Source: Climacteris rufus
Lineage: Eukaryota; Chordata; Aves; Passeriformes; Climacteridae
DNA length: 64,000 nt
Assembly (NCBI GenBank): GCA_013398175.1
Contig: VZRZ01001238.1
Location: 54,481 to 118,480 of the forward strand
Reading direction: 5' to 3'
The notes under the pieces are model-generated. The model did not search any database, was not told where the DNA came from, and saw only the letters and a list, made by a program, of their open reading frames with translations. The position numbers and the translations under genes are program-made. Shown here piece by piece: positions 1 to 14,502 of the stretch (position 1 is its first letter; each line of letters starts with the position of its first letter).

Positions 1-19
1 CCCTTCCCTTCCCTTCCCT
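1..19. repeat. (CCCTT)n simple repeat at window edge
   Basis: The window opens with nearly four perfect CCCTT units. The repeat probably continues to the left of the window. Confidence 0.8.
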
Positions 20-3000
20 GTACATATCAGAGGGCAGTTCAGATACGAATTTTGTCTGAGGGGACCAATCCCTGCCACCTTCCAGAACCGTTCCAAGAAA
101 CAAGGGCTTCTTATGCAGAGTGGAAGGCCCTCCACGCCTCCCTGCTCTGTGCCTGGAGCAAGGGATGCAGGAGGTGGGAGCGATGGCAGCTGAGTTGGAG
201 GGTGCTGCTCTCCTTGCAGCCTCGGTGAAATGCTCTTTCCACAGAGGTATGTGAAACCTTGCCTCTTCAGCAGAGGCACATATTTAAAGGAGAACTTTGT
301 GAGAGTTAAGATCTCCAACTTTCCATCACAAGGAGTAAATAATATGGAGAAAAACAAATGTATTTAGTTTAAAAGCCCCTATCAAGCACTACATTTCTGA
401 AAGCATAAAGCCATGTAAGATGGTCTTCCCAAAGGCATTTAACTTCAAGAAAAAAATTGCAAAACAATAAAATGAAAAGTTATGTATGTTGGGCTTTAGT
501 TATTTTTTATTTTCAGTAGCTGGTCATTGCTCTTTGCCTTCCCCCTGAAATATCCAATGATGATGCAGGAACTAGAATGTAAATTAACTTTTAAGCACTC
601 CAGTAGTGTGAATGCTTTTCCAGGAATGGAAAAGCAGTTTTGCAGTGACATTAATAAAATTAATTCCCATGGACTAGTTATTCCAGAATAAAATAAATAG
701 CTGTTTTAGAGTAACTCTATGAATGGGGACTAGGGCAACCCTAGAGAGAGCAGGTTTATCACTAATTAACCAATGTGGATTTCTTGTTACTTTCGAAATC
801 CTACCTGTCACTTTCAAAATCCTACCTCCAAGCATTAACATACATACACAAATTTAATACACAACTAATGGTTTCAGACATTTATTGCTGTGAAAATGGA
901 TATGATTCTCTTAGATTAGTCCTGTCCTTTAGGACAATGAGGCAGATCTTCTCCACAGCACTTTCACCAGAGCAGATCCAAGCTCACCAACCATTGGTGC
1001 ATGGTTATCAGGTATAATGGAGGTTCAGGAGCAGAAACAAACTTACAAATTGTTGAAAATTCTCCAGGTTCTGTTCTCATGAAAGCAAGATCCACACTAT
1101 AAAGTGTGAAGCTGAGACAAACTTTATTTTAAGCATTTAAACTTGTTAGATATAGCACCAGAACACCAAATAACCAGCATCCTTTAATATTACCTACTTA
1201 TTTCCTGTCCAAGTCTTTCCCCACCCTGGCAAGCAATTTGGTTTGATTTGGTTTTTAGGTTGTTCTTTTTTCTAGAGAATCAGACAATTTTTCATTGTTG
1301 GTGCTCAGTATCTACAGCCTGGCTAGTTGCAGTATTTAATTTGTATCTCTGCCCAGAGTCAGTGAAGTAATGCTGGAGAGCGTTGGCAATTTTAAGCAAG
1401 CTGTAGCTATTGCTTTTGCCCAGCAAAATTGTAACAAGGGTCCAGTGTCAGTTTCCTCATACCCGGGAAATAAACCGTGTCTTCAACCAAGGTAAGTCCT
1501 GTGGAGTCAGAGAGAGTTTCAGCAGATAATCCAGAAAGAAAAGAAGGGCTTTGCTTTGCAGCTCTGCTAGGGATTGAAAGCAATAAAAGCTAAGGAGAAG
1601 CTGGGCTGACACTACCAGCAAAACAGCAAACCAGTGCAGATATGGGCTTAGAAGAGGATAGGAGTTGCTGTGACACCTCCTCTGAATATTGGAACTTTTT
1701 TTTCACCTGAATTGAGAGGCATCCAATCCTTTCAAACCATGAGGAGCAAAACCTGGATCATTTATGGTATAGTTTGTGACCCTCAAGTAACAAGCATGGG
1801 ATGCCACCTTTCAATGAGTTGCAAGTGGTAGATCCACATCCAGCTCTCTTAAGCCCTTTTCTTCTAACCTGACTGTCTCAGGCACTTGAGCTGTTTCCCT
1901 TCATGTCTTATGAAGGAAGTAATTATGCAAACAAGTCTGCCTTGTCAACATTTCTGTCATTTCTGCTATTCACAGTGTTAGTCTCAAAGAAGTTCAAGAT
2001 TCTATTAAATAGACTAGAAACCAGTTGGCAACCTTCTGCAATGAACTGAACCTTGCTGAGAACCTGAAGGTCTTAGTTTTATTGAATCTTAGCTGAGAAT
2101 TTTACTTTGTACCCAGTACAATAAACTTCTTTAAGCTTTGAAGCATTGGGCAATGTCCACTGAATTTTTCTTGGGTTTGTTTTTATTGTTTTCAATCCCT
2201 TGATATCTAATGTGCATGTGTGCAAGGGTAAGAGAACAGGGCCAATAAATGGAGTGTGAGTGGCCAGCAATATTCATACAAATATTCTTTCTCTCCAAAA
2301 AGAAAAAAGTTGGCTGTCATATTGCATTAAAATTCTTTTATGAGAAGAGCTCTCTCAACACAAAGTAATTCTCCTTCATGTTAGGTTTTGCAGTTCAATA
2401 AGGATTACCACTGCATGTCCAGGAAAGATAAATTTAATGAGGGTAAGAATAACCTCTTGTAGATTTAATGAGACATTGGAGACCAAAAAGGCAAGGCTTT
2501 GTAAATACAGGGGTTCTGTCTGACATGCTTTTCATGTAGGAGATGCACGTTGTGTTTCCTTCTGGATGATGTAATCCTTAGGGTGACCCTCATGTGCTTT
2601 TGCCAGTCAAACACTCTATGGCAAACACAAATTCTTTTGTGCATAGAGTCCTTATTTATAACTCTTGGAATTTTGATCACAGTTTTTTTTCCTTCCTGAA
2701 GAGGCTACTTCTCATATGAAAATGAAGATATGAAGATTACTGTGATGTCTTTTGGGTATTTATACAATCTCACTCTCATGAATTAGAAGCTGAGTCTTTG
2801 CACTTGCTTGATTTCTCATTTGCAATGAGATTTAACCAGCAAATGCAATAAAAACAGTTAAAGTTTATGGCAGCACTGAAACATATTCTGTTGCCTTCAC
2901 TTTAAATCTGAAAAAAAAAAAAAAAGATTGGTCAAAGGTAGCTTTCAAGGGAAAATATTTTTAAGCCAAAACCCTAGTGAGGTAGGGTTTGGTTGTTTTT

Positions 3001-5110
3001 TTTTCTTTTTTAATTATACCTTAGGCAAAAGCAAGTCTATTCCGTATTCACTAACCCCAGTTGCCAGAGCAGTCAAGAATCCAGAGGAAAAAGACCCACA
3101 GAACAACAGATAGACATAAATGAGGAACTGAAGACACAAGTAAAGCAGTCCTCCATTTGGGACACAGGCCCTGTGGCAGCTTTTATACTCTGGTAAGTGA
3201 TTTTTATAGCAGAGTGGAATAGTATTTTAGCTGCACTTCATAAAGGGATAGAACGTAAATATTTACTGGGGCATGAATGTTAATTCTTCTTAACACTGAG
3301 GCATTTCCAGTGCTGGACTTTCTAATTTCACCAGTGTTCTTTATACACTGGTTTAACAGGTTTGTTTTTTTTTTTTTTCATTTAAATTGATTTAGATCTT
3401 TTTAAGGTAATACCTCAGAGTAGTTATTTGGGCTCTCTGAAAGCAGAATTAGGTTCATACAACAGGTAACGAATGACCAGTGCACCACCTGTGTTTGGAG
3501 CCTGATCTTCACAACTGAAAATGTCCTCTGTGCCCAAGAAGGGCACAACAGCCATTCTTCACCTTCTAAATGCTGGGCTGGGGAAAACAGCAATCCTGTT
3601 GCCATTGCTTGGCAAACAGCAATGAGCTGCAAGGCTGTCTTCTGTCTCTGGTGAAAATCATTGATCATTAGGGGACTCATGCTAAGCAGAAGCCTACACT
3701 CAGTGCAGCCCCACACTCACAGGAGAGGATGGTGAGGATGAGGAGGTGCTGCTGACCACCAGTTAACAGCCAACGGGTGACAACCAGAGAGTCCTCATCT
3801 GCCAGTGAGTGTCTGTCTTTAGTGGCTGTGACCATGGCTGAACTCAGGACAGAGCACAGCAGTGTTATAGAAACCTCTGTGCATAGATTAGGTTGTGTTT
3901 ACTGTGAATTTGCATTTATATTTTTAGATTACTTAAAGCTCTAGGCTTGTGAGATGTGCACATTCATTTGCAGGACTGGGGATGAGCTCAGTTACCTAGA
4001 AGGTCCTTTCAACTCCCCTGTTCATCCTTTACTCTTGTATCACATTATAAAGTAAATGAGGAGCTATAGCTTGTCACCATTCAATTAAAAACTTTCAAAC
4101 AACACTGCCTTTCATATTACCCCCAAAAACAAGATGTGCTTTATGAATTGAACCACGGAACATGGTACAGACGCATCAAGTGTGATGTGTTTCACAATCA
4201 ATGTCTTTCAGAAAAACAAACCACACTATTCAAAAGGAAAAGCACAGAGGTACCCAAGCACTCTTAACAATGAACAGGATTAGAATTAAGCCTTTTAAAT
4301 AGGCTTTAAAATAAATTAAATTATCTAAAGGGCATTGTAGATTTTACCCAAGGTTTTCAGTAACCTGAAATCAGCCAAACCGAGATTCTGTCAGATTGCT
4401 GCTTTGATTAGAAAGGTACTAAAACTGGAACCTTTGTCAAACAGGAGAGGGAAATACTACTTTTTCTGGGCACCACTAGATTAGAAATTTACTCCAGAAA
4501 TGTTGACTTTTAAGACATGCCACAATGGTCTGGCAGAGATAAGGTATAGCTTTTAAACAGGAAGAGGGAGTTACAGCATTTGATTTTTGTCACACTAGTC
4601 ACTGCTAATCTGGATTCAGAAACAAACACTGACTCATTTTGAATTCTGATAAGAGTTCTCATTTCTTTTTTTTTGTTACTCTATGTGCATTCTATCAATT
4701 ATGTAATTACTCTCTTACTTAAGAGTGACTCAGCAAATCAGCTGCAGCCAAAATATTTAGTAAAACTTTACCCTGAAAAAAACCCCAAAACAAAATGGTT
4801 AGTTCAATATTTCTGTAATCTATTACTAAATCATCTAGAATACACATATATGTCCTTTATGAAGAGATTCTCTTTGACTCAAAGTTTCCCATAAAGTTTC
4901 ACACCAGCCATCATCCATCACTCTACTGACAGACCTGGTCTATGTGTTACCAGGATCTTGGTGACTGCAACAGTGCTCAGATAAGCAAACCTCATTTACT
5001 AAAGCACAGCCAATTTGCATCTCCTGTCTTCAAGGAGTCAGTGGCCAACCCTTGCACAGAATGATGCTGGATCAGCACAAACAATGACTTCTTCCAAAAG
5101 AAGTTTTAAA

Positions 5111-5175
5111 AATCATAGAATCATAGAAAGGTTTGTGTTTGAAGTAACCTTAAAAATCATTTAATTCCAACCCCC
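5111..5175 (-). mobile_element. CR1 LINE 3'-end fragment
   Basis: AATCATAGAATCATAGAAAGG followed by a degenerate CR1 3' segment and CCAACCCCC is the reverse complement of the terminal part of a CR1 element with its ATTCTATG-like tail. It is a short and divergent, hence old, copy. Confidence 0.7.
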
Positions 5176-6567
5176 ATACTTTTTTTTAATGTATTTATGA
5201 ACTTCCTTGAAAGTCAGAATCTGTGAGTGGTTTTCTAGCCAAAGCACTTTTATTTCTAGATATTTATCTACCAAATTATATATTAGATTTAATTTTTACC
5301 TTGTACAGATATTTTGGATATACTTAAGAGACAGGAGATATTAGACTATCTGTTTGCCTTCATACCCATATTTTCTTAGCTGTCTCTATAATGAGCAAAA
5401 GAGGGCTTTAAGTAGTGTGGTCTTGACTGGGAATCCATTTGTGAGGCTTAAATACTGTTCCACCAACATGACTTTACTCATGAGTTAAAAAATACAATCA
5501 GAGATGAACTGCAGATCCAAGAGTGGAGTTCCTTTTAATTTCCAAGAGAAATCAAATCTTTCCTGGAGTGCTATTAAGCAAGTTGTTGCTTAAACAATAG
5601 AACTATTTGCTCCTTTTCATGTAGCAGGTCCATCTCCTAGTGAGAAATTACACCAATTTTAGCAGATGTGCCACTGAGACTAATTAATGTAGTCTCCACA
5701 TTAGCTCTTGGCAGCAAAACTTCCCAAATGAATGAAACCAGGCTTTTCATTTCAGTACGTGGAAATCTGTCCACTCACTTTGTTCAACTTCAGTTACTCA
5801 GTTTTTAGTAATAATGGGAAGAAAACCAACCTCAGACTTTTCTCCACCGGTTTCCAGAAAGGAACAAGACATGTTCCTTCCTGTGCAGAAGAGAGGAAGA
5901 CTCCATCCCTGTGAGGACTGAATCACTGAAAAAGGAAAAGGTGGCAGTGGTAATGCAAGCCATTCAGGTCCTTTCTGTGTATTTATCAAATTCCCTTGAA
6001 ACATTCTTGGGCCAATTTTTGCCCACATCTCTATACACATCCACAGCTTACCAGAACTCAGTAGCAAAGTTCCATCCATTTTTTCTTGCCTTCATACCTG
6101 AATGCTCTCCACTGCAGTCTAGGCTTTCATCCAGTCCCATCACAAATCCAGGCTGTTTGGCACTGGGAAATGTTTTATGCCTGATGGTAAAGGCCTTTAT
6201 GACATTATTTTTGTGAAGAGTGACAGTAACCAAAAAGGTACACTGTAACCTCAGGTTCAGTGCAGCAGGGACCAACCAGTCAGACACATCTTTGTTCAGA
6301 ACTTTTCAGACTGGTTGATCGTGTTGTGACCAGAGACTGGGTTTTCTTGCAATTACTGAAAAAGGGAAAAAATTATTTGTAAGTAAGAAATGCCATGGAA
6401 GTCATAATGAGTAGGATACACAGCCAAAACCAAAGCAGCAAAGCACATAGCATTCCATAAGCAAACCTATCCTTCCTCCAAATGGTTCCATGCATGGCAA
6501 TGCCCTGAGCTGACAGGTACACCTTTCTCAAAATGCATGTTGAAGGAAGCTAGGACAGAAACAGAAG

Positions 6568-6695
6568 GAAACGCTGAAAATGCCAATGCTCACCAACGCT
6601 ACTTAACAGGAAGTTAAGTGCNAGAAACGCTGAAAAAGCAGAGCAGAGATGCTCTGCCAATGCTCACCAATGCTACTTAACAGGAAGTTAAGTGC
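6568..6695. repeat. Tandem duplication spanning an ambiguous base
   Basis: A block beginning GAAACGCTGAAAA and ending CAGGAAGTTAAGTGC is present twice in a row. The second copy has an extra insertion of roughly 17 bp (around GCAGAGCAGAGATGCTC). The junction carries the only N in the window, at 6622. The duplication may be genuine, or the assembler may have joined two versions of the same sequence. Confidence 0.75.
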
Positions 6696-7310
6696 AAGTT
6701 AATAGGAAGTAGCTCAGCCCAATGTTCTTCTCCCATCAGTTCTAAATCTTCTCCCATTCAGTTGCAAAGCAAGAGCAGATTCCTGGTTCTCCAACTCCTA
6801 AACTGTGAGATCCCAGAGACTCATGACATGACGTGGAAGACAGACAAAGCATGACAGCTTCTATAAAATTTCATGTTTAAGTTTCTCCTATCTGCCACAT
6901 AGGTGGCATGTATGTGGCCATGCTGTCCATTAGATGAGATTTATGTTTGATTTCAGTAGTTTTAGCTTTGTTTCTCTCTGTACAATAGGACGATGTCTGA
7001 CCCTTGGCTGTGCCTGCCTGGTTTCTTACTTTTCACAAAGCCCCTGTGCAAGCTGACAATGCCAGTGAGTGGTGAGCTGAGGTTATGCAGAAATATTCAC
7101 ATTTAGGTAGCCACATCTCCCAGCCTGGCCACTGGCTGCTGGACTTAGCCAGGATGAAACCTTGGCAGTGCTGATTGAAGTGGTGCTCTCAGGCTCGGGG
7201 TCATGGATGGGCAAAGGGGAAGGTGCAGACCAAACTCTTGCTGGTTTGGCCAACCACTCTGTCAAGGCTGTGACCTAGCACACAGCTGAAGAAGTTTTTG
7301 CTGCCTGACC

Positions 7311-7370
7311 CTCTCTGGCCCTGTCTGGCCTTGTTTCGCTGTGTCTCTCTCTGGCCCTGTCTGGCGCTGC
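7311..7370. repeat. Short tandem repeat, 36-bp unit
   Basis: A 19-bp core, CTCTCTGGCCCTGTCTGGC, occurs at 7311 and again at 7347, giving nearly two 36-bp units. Because 36 is a multiple of three, several reading frames stay open across it, which explains the overlapping short ORFs here. No coding evidence. Confidence 0.6.
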
Positions 7371-8641
7371 CATCTCGTGTTCTCTGCCAGAACTGCTCCC
7401 AGATCACAGAGCTGCCAGCAATTATACTTTTCATGTTCAGGCATAAGGGTCACATCCCTTTTATTTTTCTTAGCATTTTTCACCTCCCACTACGGATTCT
7501 CCTTCCTGCTTTTAGACCACGGTCAATGTTATTTCTCCAAGCTGACTTCCAAAGGGAGCTACTCTGGACATTGAGCAACTGGGTAATTCCAAAGCACAGG
7601 GGGACTGAGCTGGAAATTTGGTGCTTTCAGCACAAGTATCACACAGAACAAAAGTTCTGACCTTCAGTGGTTGCCAAACTTGTAAAGAATATGATAAATA
7701 GGCAACTTCATACTGGCCAGATTCTCCAGCCCAGCTGCATAAATGTAGTACAAATTTTACCTCCTCTGTTTAAGTTAATGCCTTGATTTGCTGGGCACTA
7801 AGTATAAAACCCACAGCCAGTCATGTCAGGGACAAACATTCCTGACATGTCTTTGATGGGCAGGTGTCATGCCTGCCACAGACTTGCACTCCTGCCTCCT
7901 CCACAGTCTCTTGCAGCACATGTCCACAAATTTTCCTCCCATGACTTCAACCAGTCTGACATGGCCCAGTACAAACAGCTCCCCAGGAGAATATTTGTAT
8001 TTTGTGTCAGAAGCTCGGGGAGTCTCTAGTTACACAAGCCCTGCAGCCTGTTGCTGTGAACATACCGGAACCCCTGACTTCCAACATCACCTTCTACATT
8101 TTAGCTGAACACCCAGTGCAGGCTGGATGGTGCTTGCTTTGCAGAGATGTAGGCTCTGAAAGAATACAGTGGAGCTGGGCACTGTGTTATCACCGTGCTA
8201 TCTCAGCTGTTCTAAAACACTCAAGGACCAACTGTTGTATCACCCACCCTCATCCTGAGGCTCCCTCTCCATGTTCCTGTGGGCTTTCTTCACTCTCTGA
8301 GTCACTGTCTTTCTGCTTCCCTCTGTCCACAACTCTCTGCACGATTTTGAGAGGATGCCTCAGACCTCCCAGCACTATGTCAATCACTAGTAAAAGGTAT
8401 TCCCGTGCCTGGGTTATTTTAATTTTGGAAGCTGTTGGTGACACAGACCATTTGGCTAGTAGCATTCTGTAGGCACCAAATTTAGTTCTCTTAATGAAAT
8501 AACACAGAAACGAATTTAGTTAAAAACATGTTTAAAAGCACCCTGACCTGAGGCTAGTCAGATGTATCTGCTTACCTTACATTAAGGTAAGTATAGCTTT
8601 GTGTGTGTTTGTATTGACTCAGATATTAATTAGAAGAAATA

Positions 8642-9075
8642 TCACAGAATCACAGAATCATTCAGGTTGGAAAGACTTCAAAGATCCTCAAGTCCAACCA
8701 TTATCCCAGAACTGCCAAGGCCATCCATATCCCCAAGTGCCATATCTACATGTCTTTTGAATCCTGAAGGATTTAAAATCCCTCGGGGAGACCTTCTTGT
8801 TCCAGGCTGAGCACTCCCATCTGCTTCTCATCAGACTTGTACTCCAGCCCCTTCCCCAGCTCCATTCCCTTCCCTGGACATGCTGCAGCTCCTCAAGGTA
8901 TTTCTTGTCGTGAAGGGCCCAAAACTGAGCCCGTGATTCAAGCTGGGGTCTCACCAGTACCCAGCACTGGTCACTGCTCTGGTCCTGCTGCTGCACCAGC
9001 ACTGGTACAGGCCAGGGTATCACTGCCTTTCCTGCCCACCTGGGCACACCTGGGCTCATCGCTCTATTCAACAGG
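8642..9075 (-). mobile_element. CR1 LINE 3' fragment
   Basis: It begins with the reverse-complemented tail (TCACAGAATCACAGAATCAT), then TTCAGGTTGGAAAGAC and AAGTCCAACCATTATCCCAG. It continues with typical CR1 sequence for about 430 bp (the gene-strand equivalent of the 'wall-clock' region encoding the end of the reverse transcriptase ORF and 3' UTR). The right boundary is approximate. Confidence 0.8.
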
Positions 9076-10739
9076 AAATCATTCTGAACCAACTGAGGCT
9101 TAAAACAGAGGGTTACTGGAATCCAGGAGACTTGCATGAGACATTCTGAAACCACACACAAAAGCATTCAAATATGCCAAGGAACAGATTTCTCTCTCAC
9201 ATGTTCTCCTAATTTTTTGCACTGCTCCTTCCTTCTTTGGTCTCATGTTCTTTGTGTCTCTTCCTAGCCCTTGGAGATAATAAATGTGCTAGCTGATCCC
9301 TTTAAGATGGAGAAATGAACACTATGCAGTCTGTACTACCAGACTGCACTAGATTGCCAGCTGCTTTTTTGGAATTGAGCTTCTCTTAGGCCTTATGCCA
9401 AACAATCCATGCCCACAGCAGATCCAGCTGCTTCAAGTTGTTTGAGTCCAGCCTCTTTCATATCTGCCATTTTTTCTTTCTTGCCCCTTACATACTCTTG
9501 CATACCTTCCTCTCTTTTTTTCCTTTTTTTTTTAAGGTCTGCCTCATACAGGTCACATCCTTTCCCCTACCTTCTCATTTCCCCTTCTGCTACTTTCTCG
9601 TCTTCTACTCCACTGAAACACATCCCTTTTTCTATGAATAGGTATTTGGCATTGGAATAGTGACTTTGTAGCTTTTTCCTTCTGCCTCCATGAAAGATCC
9701 CTTCTGAAACAGGATACTGGTGAAAACTCCTTCAGGGAAATGGGAGAAGCAGGAATGACGATTTTGCTCCCTACAAATGACACAGGAAGAGGATTTACGT
9801 GGTGCCCCCTTGCCAGATGTTCTGTCAGGGTTCTTAACAAAGCGAGCTGCACATGTATGATGCAGCAGCAAAAGTGTCTCGTTTTACACCTCTGGGAAGA
9901 GCTGTCCAGAGGAGAATGAAGAGTCTAACCCAGGTCAAAGAAGGGTTGAGGAAAGCTCATGATAACAATGACTTTAAGAAGGGTAAGCAACACAAGGGAG
10001 GAGAGAAAGACCTAAATTCTTACTTTGCTTCCTACTGCCCAACCTGCTTCTGCAGCTGGATTGGAAAGGTGGAACACAAACATCAGCTTTAGCTCTCATC
10101 CCCTCCCTGGGCTGCAATTCCAGTTCTGCTGTGGACTGTTGGTAACTTGGAAGGCCTGTGCACACCCTGAGAGCCTAACTGCATATTATACTGAGATGAT
10201 GAAAAAGACTTCAGCCTCTGCATCACAGCTCATAGATGTGTTGTCAATTCCTCACTGTTATAATTAAAGGCTGAACAAGCTTTTAGCAAGTACTTTCTTA
10301 CAGAAAGCAAACACTTAATCAGCAAAGATATTCCTATGTTATTTAAAGAAAAAAACACCCAGGCTTTCATCCATACAGTGCAAAGAAAAATATAGATGCA
10401 AACTTTTCCTCTTCCCCTCCCATTCTAGACCTAAAAGCAGTAACTTAAGAAAACCACAAACCCTAAACACTACCACCAGGGATGCATGTCAGACATGGAG
10501 TCTCATTGGCAGCCTAAAGGAAGGTGCAATTCAGAGACACGTAGATGGTGCTGAATTGCCAGGAGCATGACAGAAGGTGCCAATGTCAGGGATGTTCCCC
10601 TTCAGACAGCCAGCAGGCATTACCAAGTAAGGTGGCTTTGTTCCTGCAACTCAAAACCAAATTATGTGGTGGTCAATAATCGGATTCATTCTCATTCCAG
10701 CTGCTTCCTAAAGTAACATCAGCAAATACCACCACTGCC

Positions 10740-10930
10740 ACCTGATACTCGCTCAGCAGCTTGCACAAACCCCACAGCACAAGAACCTGCCAGAGCAAAG
10801 CCGTGCTCACGGTCGTGGGGGGCTGGAAAGGCAGCCCAGGCAGCAGGCAGGGCGCTCACGCTGCCACCCAAGTGACCGCACGGGTGGTCACTCTTCTCTC
10901 GACCCAGCTCTCTGAGCACGTCCAGAAGTG
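10740..10930. other. GC-rich patch in the 3' flank
   Basis: About 190 bp distinctly richer in G+C and CpG than its surroundings (for example CTCACGGTCGTGGGGGGC and CGCACGGGTGGTCAC). It has open frames on both strands as a consequence of composition. No promoter or gene can be assigned. Confidence 0.3.
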
Positions 10931-13900
10931 CAACTTTGTCTTCAGCTCAGTGGGATTTTGCCTCATCTTCCAAGCTGACAGCACCTTGGGTAACAGAACA
11001 GCAGTGTTACCCATTTTGTTGTTCAGATTAGAGCATCCAGAGTCAGGAAAGCTGAACACCAGTTTTTGCCAGCAGCTGTGAAGCACAACAAACCTCTGGC
11101 ACATGAGGCTGTGGAGAGGAACTACCAGTGGGGAATAACTAGCAGTGCTGAACACGCTGGCAGCACCTGCAGCTAAAGCATGCAGGTGCCTCACTGCCAG
11201 CTTGGGCTGTTCTGGTCAGGCCTGAGCTCTGCTGTTTGATGCAAGTATTTGCAATAGCCAAAAAAGCTTTGGCCCCCTAAGCATGAAAAGCATGTGTGTA
11301 CTGGTGAGATCTGATCCATAGGGCAATTCTGTCCCTATGGAGAAAGACAAAACCACAAGGAACTCACTTTTAAAACAGAATCTTATTTTTGAGACCTATT
11401 ACTAAACAACCACTTGATTACTAGCCAGAAAGAATGAATGCTTTCCCCATCTTAATAAGGCAGGGTAAGTTCAGGATAGTCCTTAGAGCCAGGGAAGATC
11501 ACACCATGGCATGCCAGCACTCTGCTCCCCGATGGGCACATCAGGCTGTTAAACAGGAGAGAGTTTCCTGCTTGGCCTCCAGGACTTGGGTAAGCGGCTC
11601 AACAAAGGTTCATTGTTCATCTGGCGGTAGCAGGAAGCTGATGTTCCACTGCTGGATCAAATATTTCACTCTTTATCCCTTGATAAAGCTTTGAGCTGCA
11701 TTAATTTGATTTCCAGGGTAGAAGCCACAGAGGAAAATAAGCTAAAGGACATTTGAGATTAGCAGAAGCTGCCCAAGTGCTTAGTCAATATAATTAGGAA
11801 TAAGGATACAAACTGTCATCGTTAGGAACAGTCTCATCACCAGAAATTAAGGGGAAAATGTTTATTATTACAGAACTAAATTGAGTGTTTTCCCTAAATT
11901 TGAGTTAGCATGTACCTGAATGCTGAGATAATGTTTAACCTAAAATTTCTGAGTAAAAAACAGGGAGTAAGATTTTGTGGAGAAGATATAGGAGAAACTA
12001 CCTCAAGCAATATGAAGCAGTGTATAGTTAAATGAACTGTTTCTTATTCTCTCCCTAAACTTACTTATGGAGAATTGTAATTCCTCAAATAGATTATTGT
12101 TTGAAAAGCAGAAATTATCAGTTCCAAAAAAAAGATTTAAAAAATCCTGTTATTTAGAATAATCAATCATGCAAGTGGTAGTGAGAATTTATTTTTTAAA
12201 GTTTTGGTCTTTTAAATTTATTTTTTTTTCTCTCTAGTTTCTCTTTAAAACCATATATTAAATCATGAGACTGGAAGTTTTTCCTGCCTGTTAAGCCTGC
12301 TACAATATTTTAGCCTAGGACATTCACAGCCCAAAAGTCCACCTGCTGACATTTATTTTAAAAGTAACATCAGAGATAGTTTAAATATATAAAATTGTTC
12401 AGAATTCTTGCAACATAAAGAGAATCAGGCAAGTACGTGTTTGGCCTACACAGAGTATCCTTCTAACTGACAACTGGTTCAGTCCACAGTCACGGTATTT
12501 GAGGGTTCTTCCCTGAAAGTCATTTTCAGCTTAGTTAAATTCTGATTTTCATGACACTGGTGGAGGTCTGGACGTGCTCTAACTCACTTCAGCCTGGCTT
12601 AAGCTCACCTCCTCTAAATGTAGCTAACTCAAGCTTTGCTCATGTATGGAGCTTCAATCTGCAAGTAACAGGTTACATATACTGTCCTAGTTAGAAATCA
12701 GTAGAGATTGGGTTTAAATTTTACATTTTTTCTCCGGTTTTCTCCAGCACAATCACGAAAATCAGCTTTCATTACACTGCTCCTACTCAGGGTATTACCT
12801 TTGCTTCATAAGTACTCTAACATCTAGAAGCAGACACAGCTTCTTTGTCAGCTTTCATATTTTTGGAGTTTTTTTAAACAGTTAATGGACCTAAGACATT
12901 TTACAAGCACCTCACCTGTTAATTATCAAACCTGATGGCTTAACTTCAGGAGTAGTTCAGCAGCAGCACTTCCCAAAATCACAGGACTGGGTAAGGGAAG
13001 CAGCAGATCAGCTCCCAGGTTATCTTTGAGATACCAGTCTCACTAAAGATGAAAAAAAACATTCTCTCCCCAGCTGTGACAGCTCCTTCATGGGGAAATT
13101 TGCATTTGTACTGGGAAGCAGCATCCTCCTCTCCTTTCCTGGGAAAGGACAGACATGCTGGTGGAAGAAAAGAAAGGACTAAGATGAAGCCATCTTTTGA
13201 GTGGTTTTTACATGAGTGGTTTCCCCAACAACCACTTTGCTTGAAGCTTTTATAGATATTATAACATAATAATGTTTATTCAAAATAACACTCAAAAATA
13301 GTAATATACTCAAAATAATCACATTAACTAGCTTCTTTGCTAGGTTTTGAGCTCACAGAGGTGATCTTTATGGTTTTTAATTGTTTTTTCAAAGTTGTTG
13401 GATGCAAAAATACCTTTTCCTGGTCCTGGAGGCCAATCTACTAAATCAGCCTTTAAAAAAACACAAGAACATGAATATATTTTTTAAACTACAACTACTG
13501 TAAATATTTGTCTAGCTGAATTCTACCATGTTATCTAGTGGGATCCCCAAAAAGCGCCTATGTCTTAATTTTCATTGCCTTCATCCCAAAAACCAGGTAC
13601 ATGGGGAACTTCAGGTCTCCTATCTTTGAGTATCTCAGTACATCCAGAAATTTGCCCTATTCCTCTTTTGGGAAGTGAGCAACTTGTTTTCAAGCCTCAC
13701 TGGCAAGAAACAAAGGATCAGTGCTGAATCACTGACTCTGTGGCAAGCAGAAGTGTGACGTTTGCTGGCAGATTCCTCTCCTGGAGACTGAACCCAGCCA
13801 CATCCCCAGCTGGAATGCAGATGGTGACCCACCCTCCATTTTTGCACAGGCAACATTATCCCTAGGCATTGGGAGGGGATTTTTCTACACAGAAAAGAGT

Positions 13901-14502
13901 CAAAGAAATGACTGTTTTAATTAGTAGCCCTTCACTAGACAAGCTTTTAATCTAAATATTGTCCTTCGACTGTTTTCTCAGTTTCTTTCTTACCACAGCA
14001 TTCTTGAATCACAGTTTTACTTTTTCACAGGTCTGCTCTTACATGCATGGATTTACATGTTTCTTCTTTAGATCATCCTGTAGGTAAAGCTCCTGTTACA
14101 GACAGTGCAGAGCTCTACAGGCAGGGCAGGTGTCCCAGCACCCATGCTCTGCTAGCTCTCTGCACACCCTTCAGCAAAGTGTTTTCCATGCCCAAGGAAA
14201 AACTGGAGTCTTGCTCTCCAGCTATAAATTACATTGATGAGCTGGTGTCATGCAGCTGACTGCTACCAGATAGAGAAACAGTCAGCAGAATGGTTCTGGG
14301 AATCCTACCTGGGAACAGAACTAGAGCACAAAACCATATTTAATGTTTCTAGGGCCAATATCAAGTCATTGATCCAGGAACATCTTTGTATTGATGGGGC
14401 AAACCTCAGCCTCACCCTCAGACTTTGAGCCTTCACCTTCAGGGGGCCTTTTGTGAGTTTGTTTGCTAATTCTACTGGACAAACAACAACTTAATTTATT
14501 TT

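Noticed and set aside
8250..8465. Minus-strand frame with a protein-like acidic end (KQKDSDSESEESPQEHGEG)
   Set aside because: It is short, unrecognised and overlapped by a longer frame on the other strand, with no convincing splice sites. It was left out as a chance frame.
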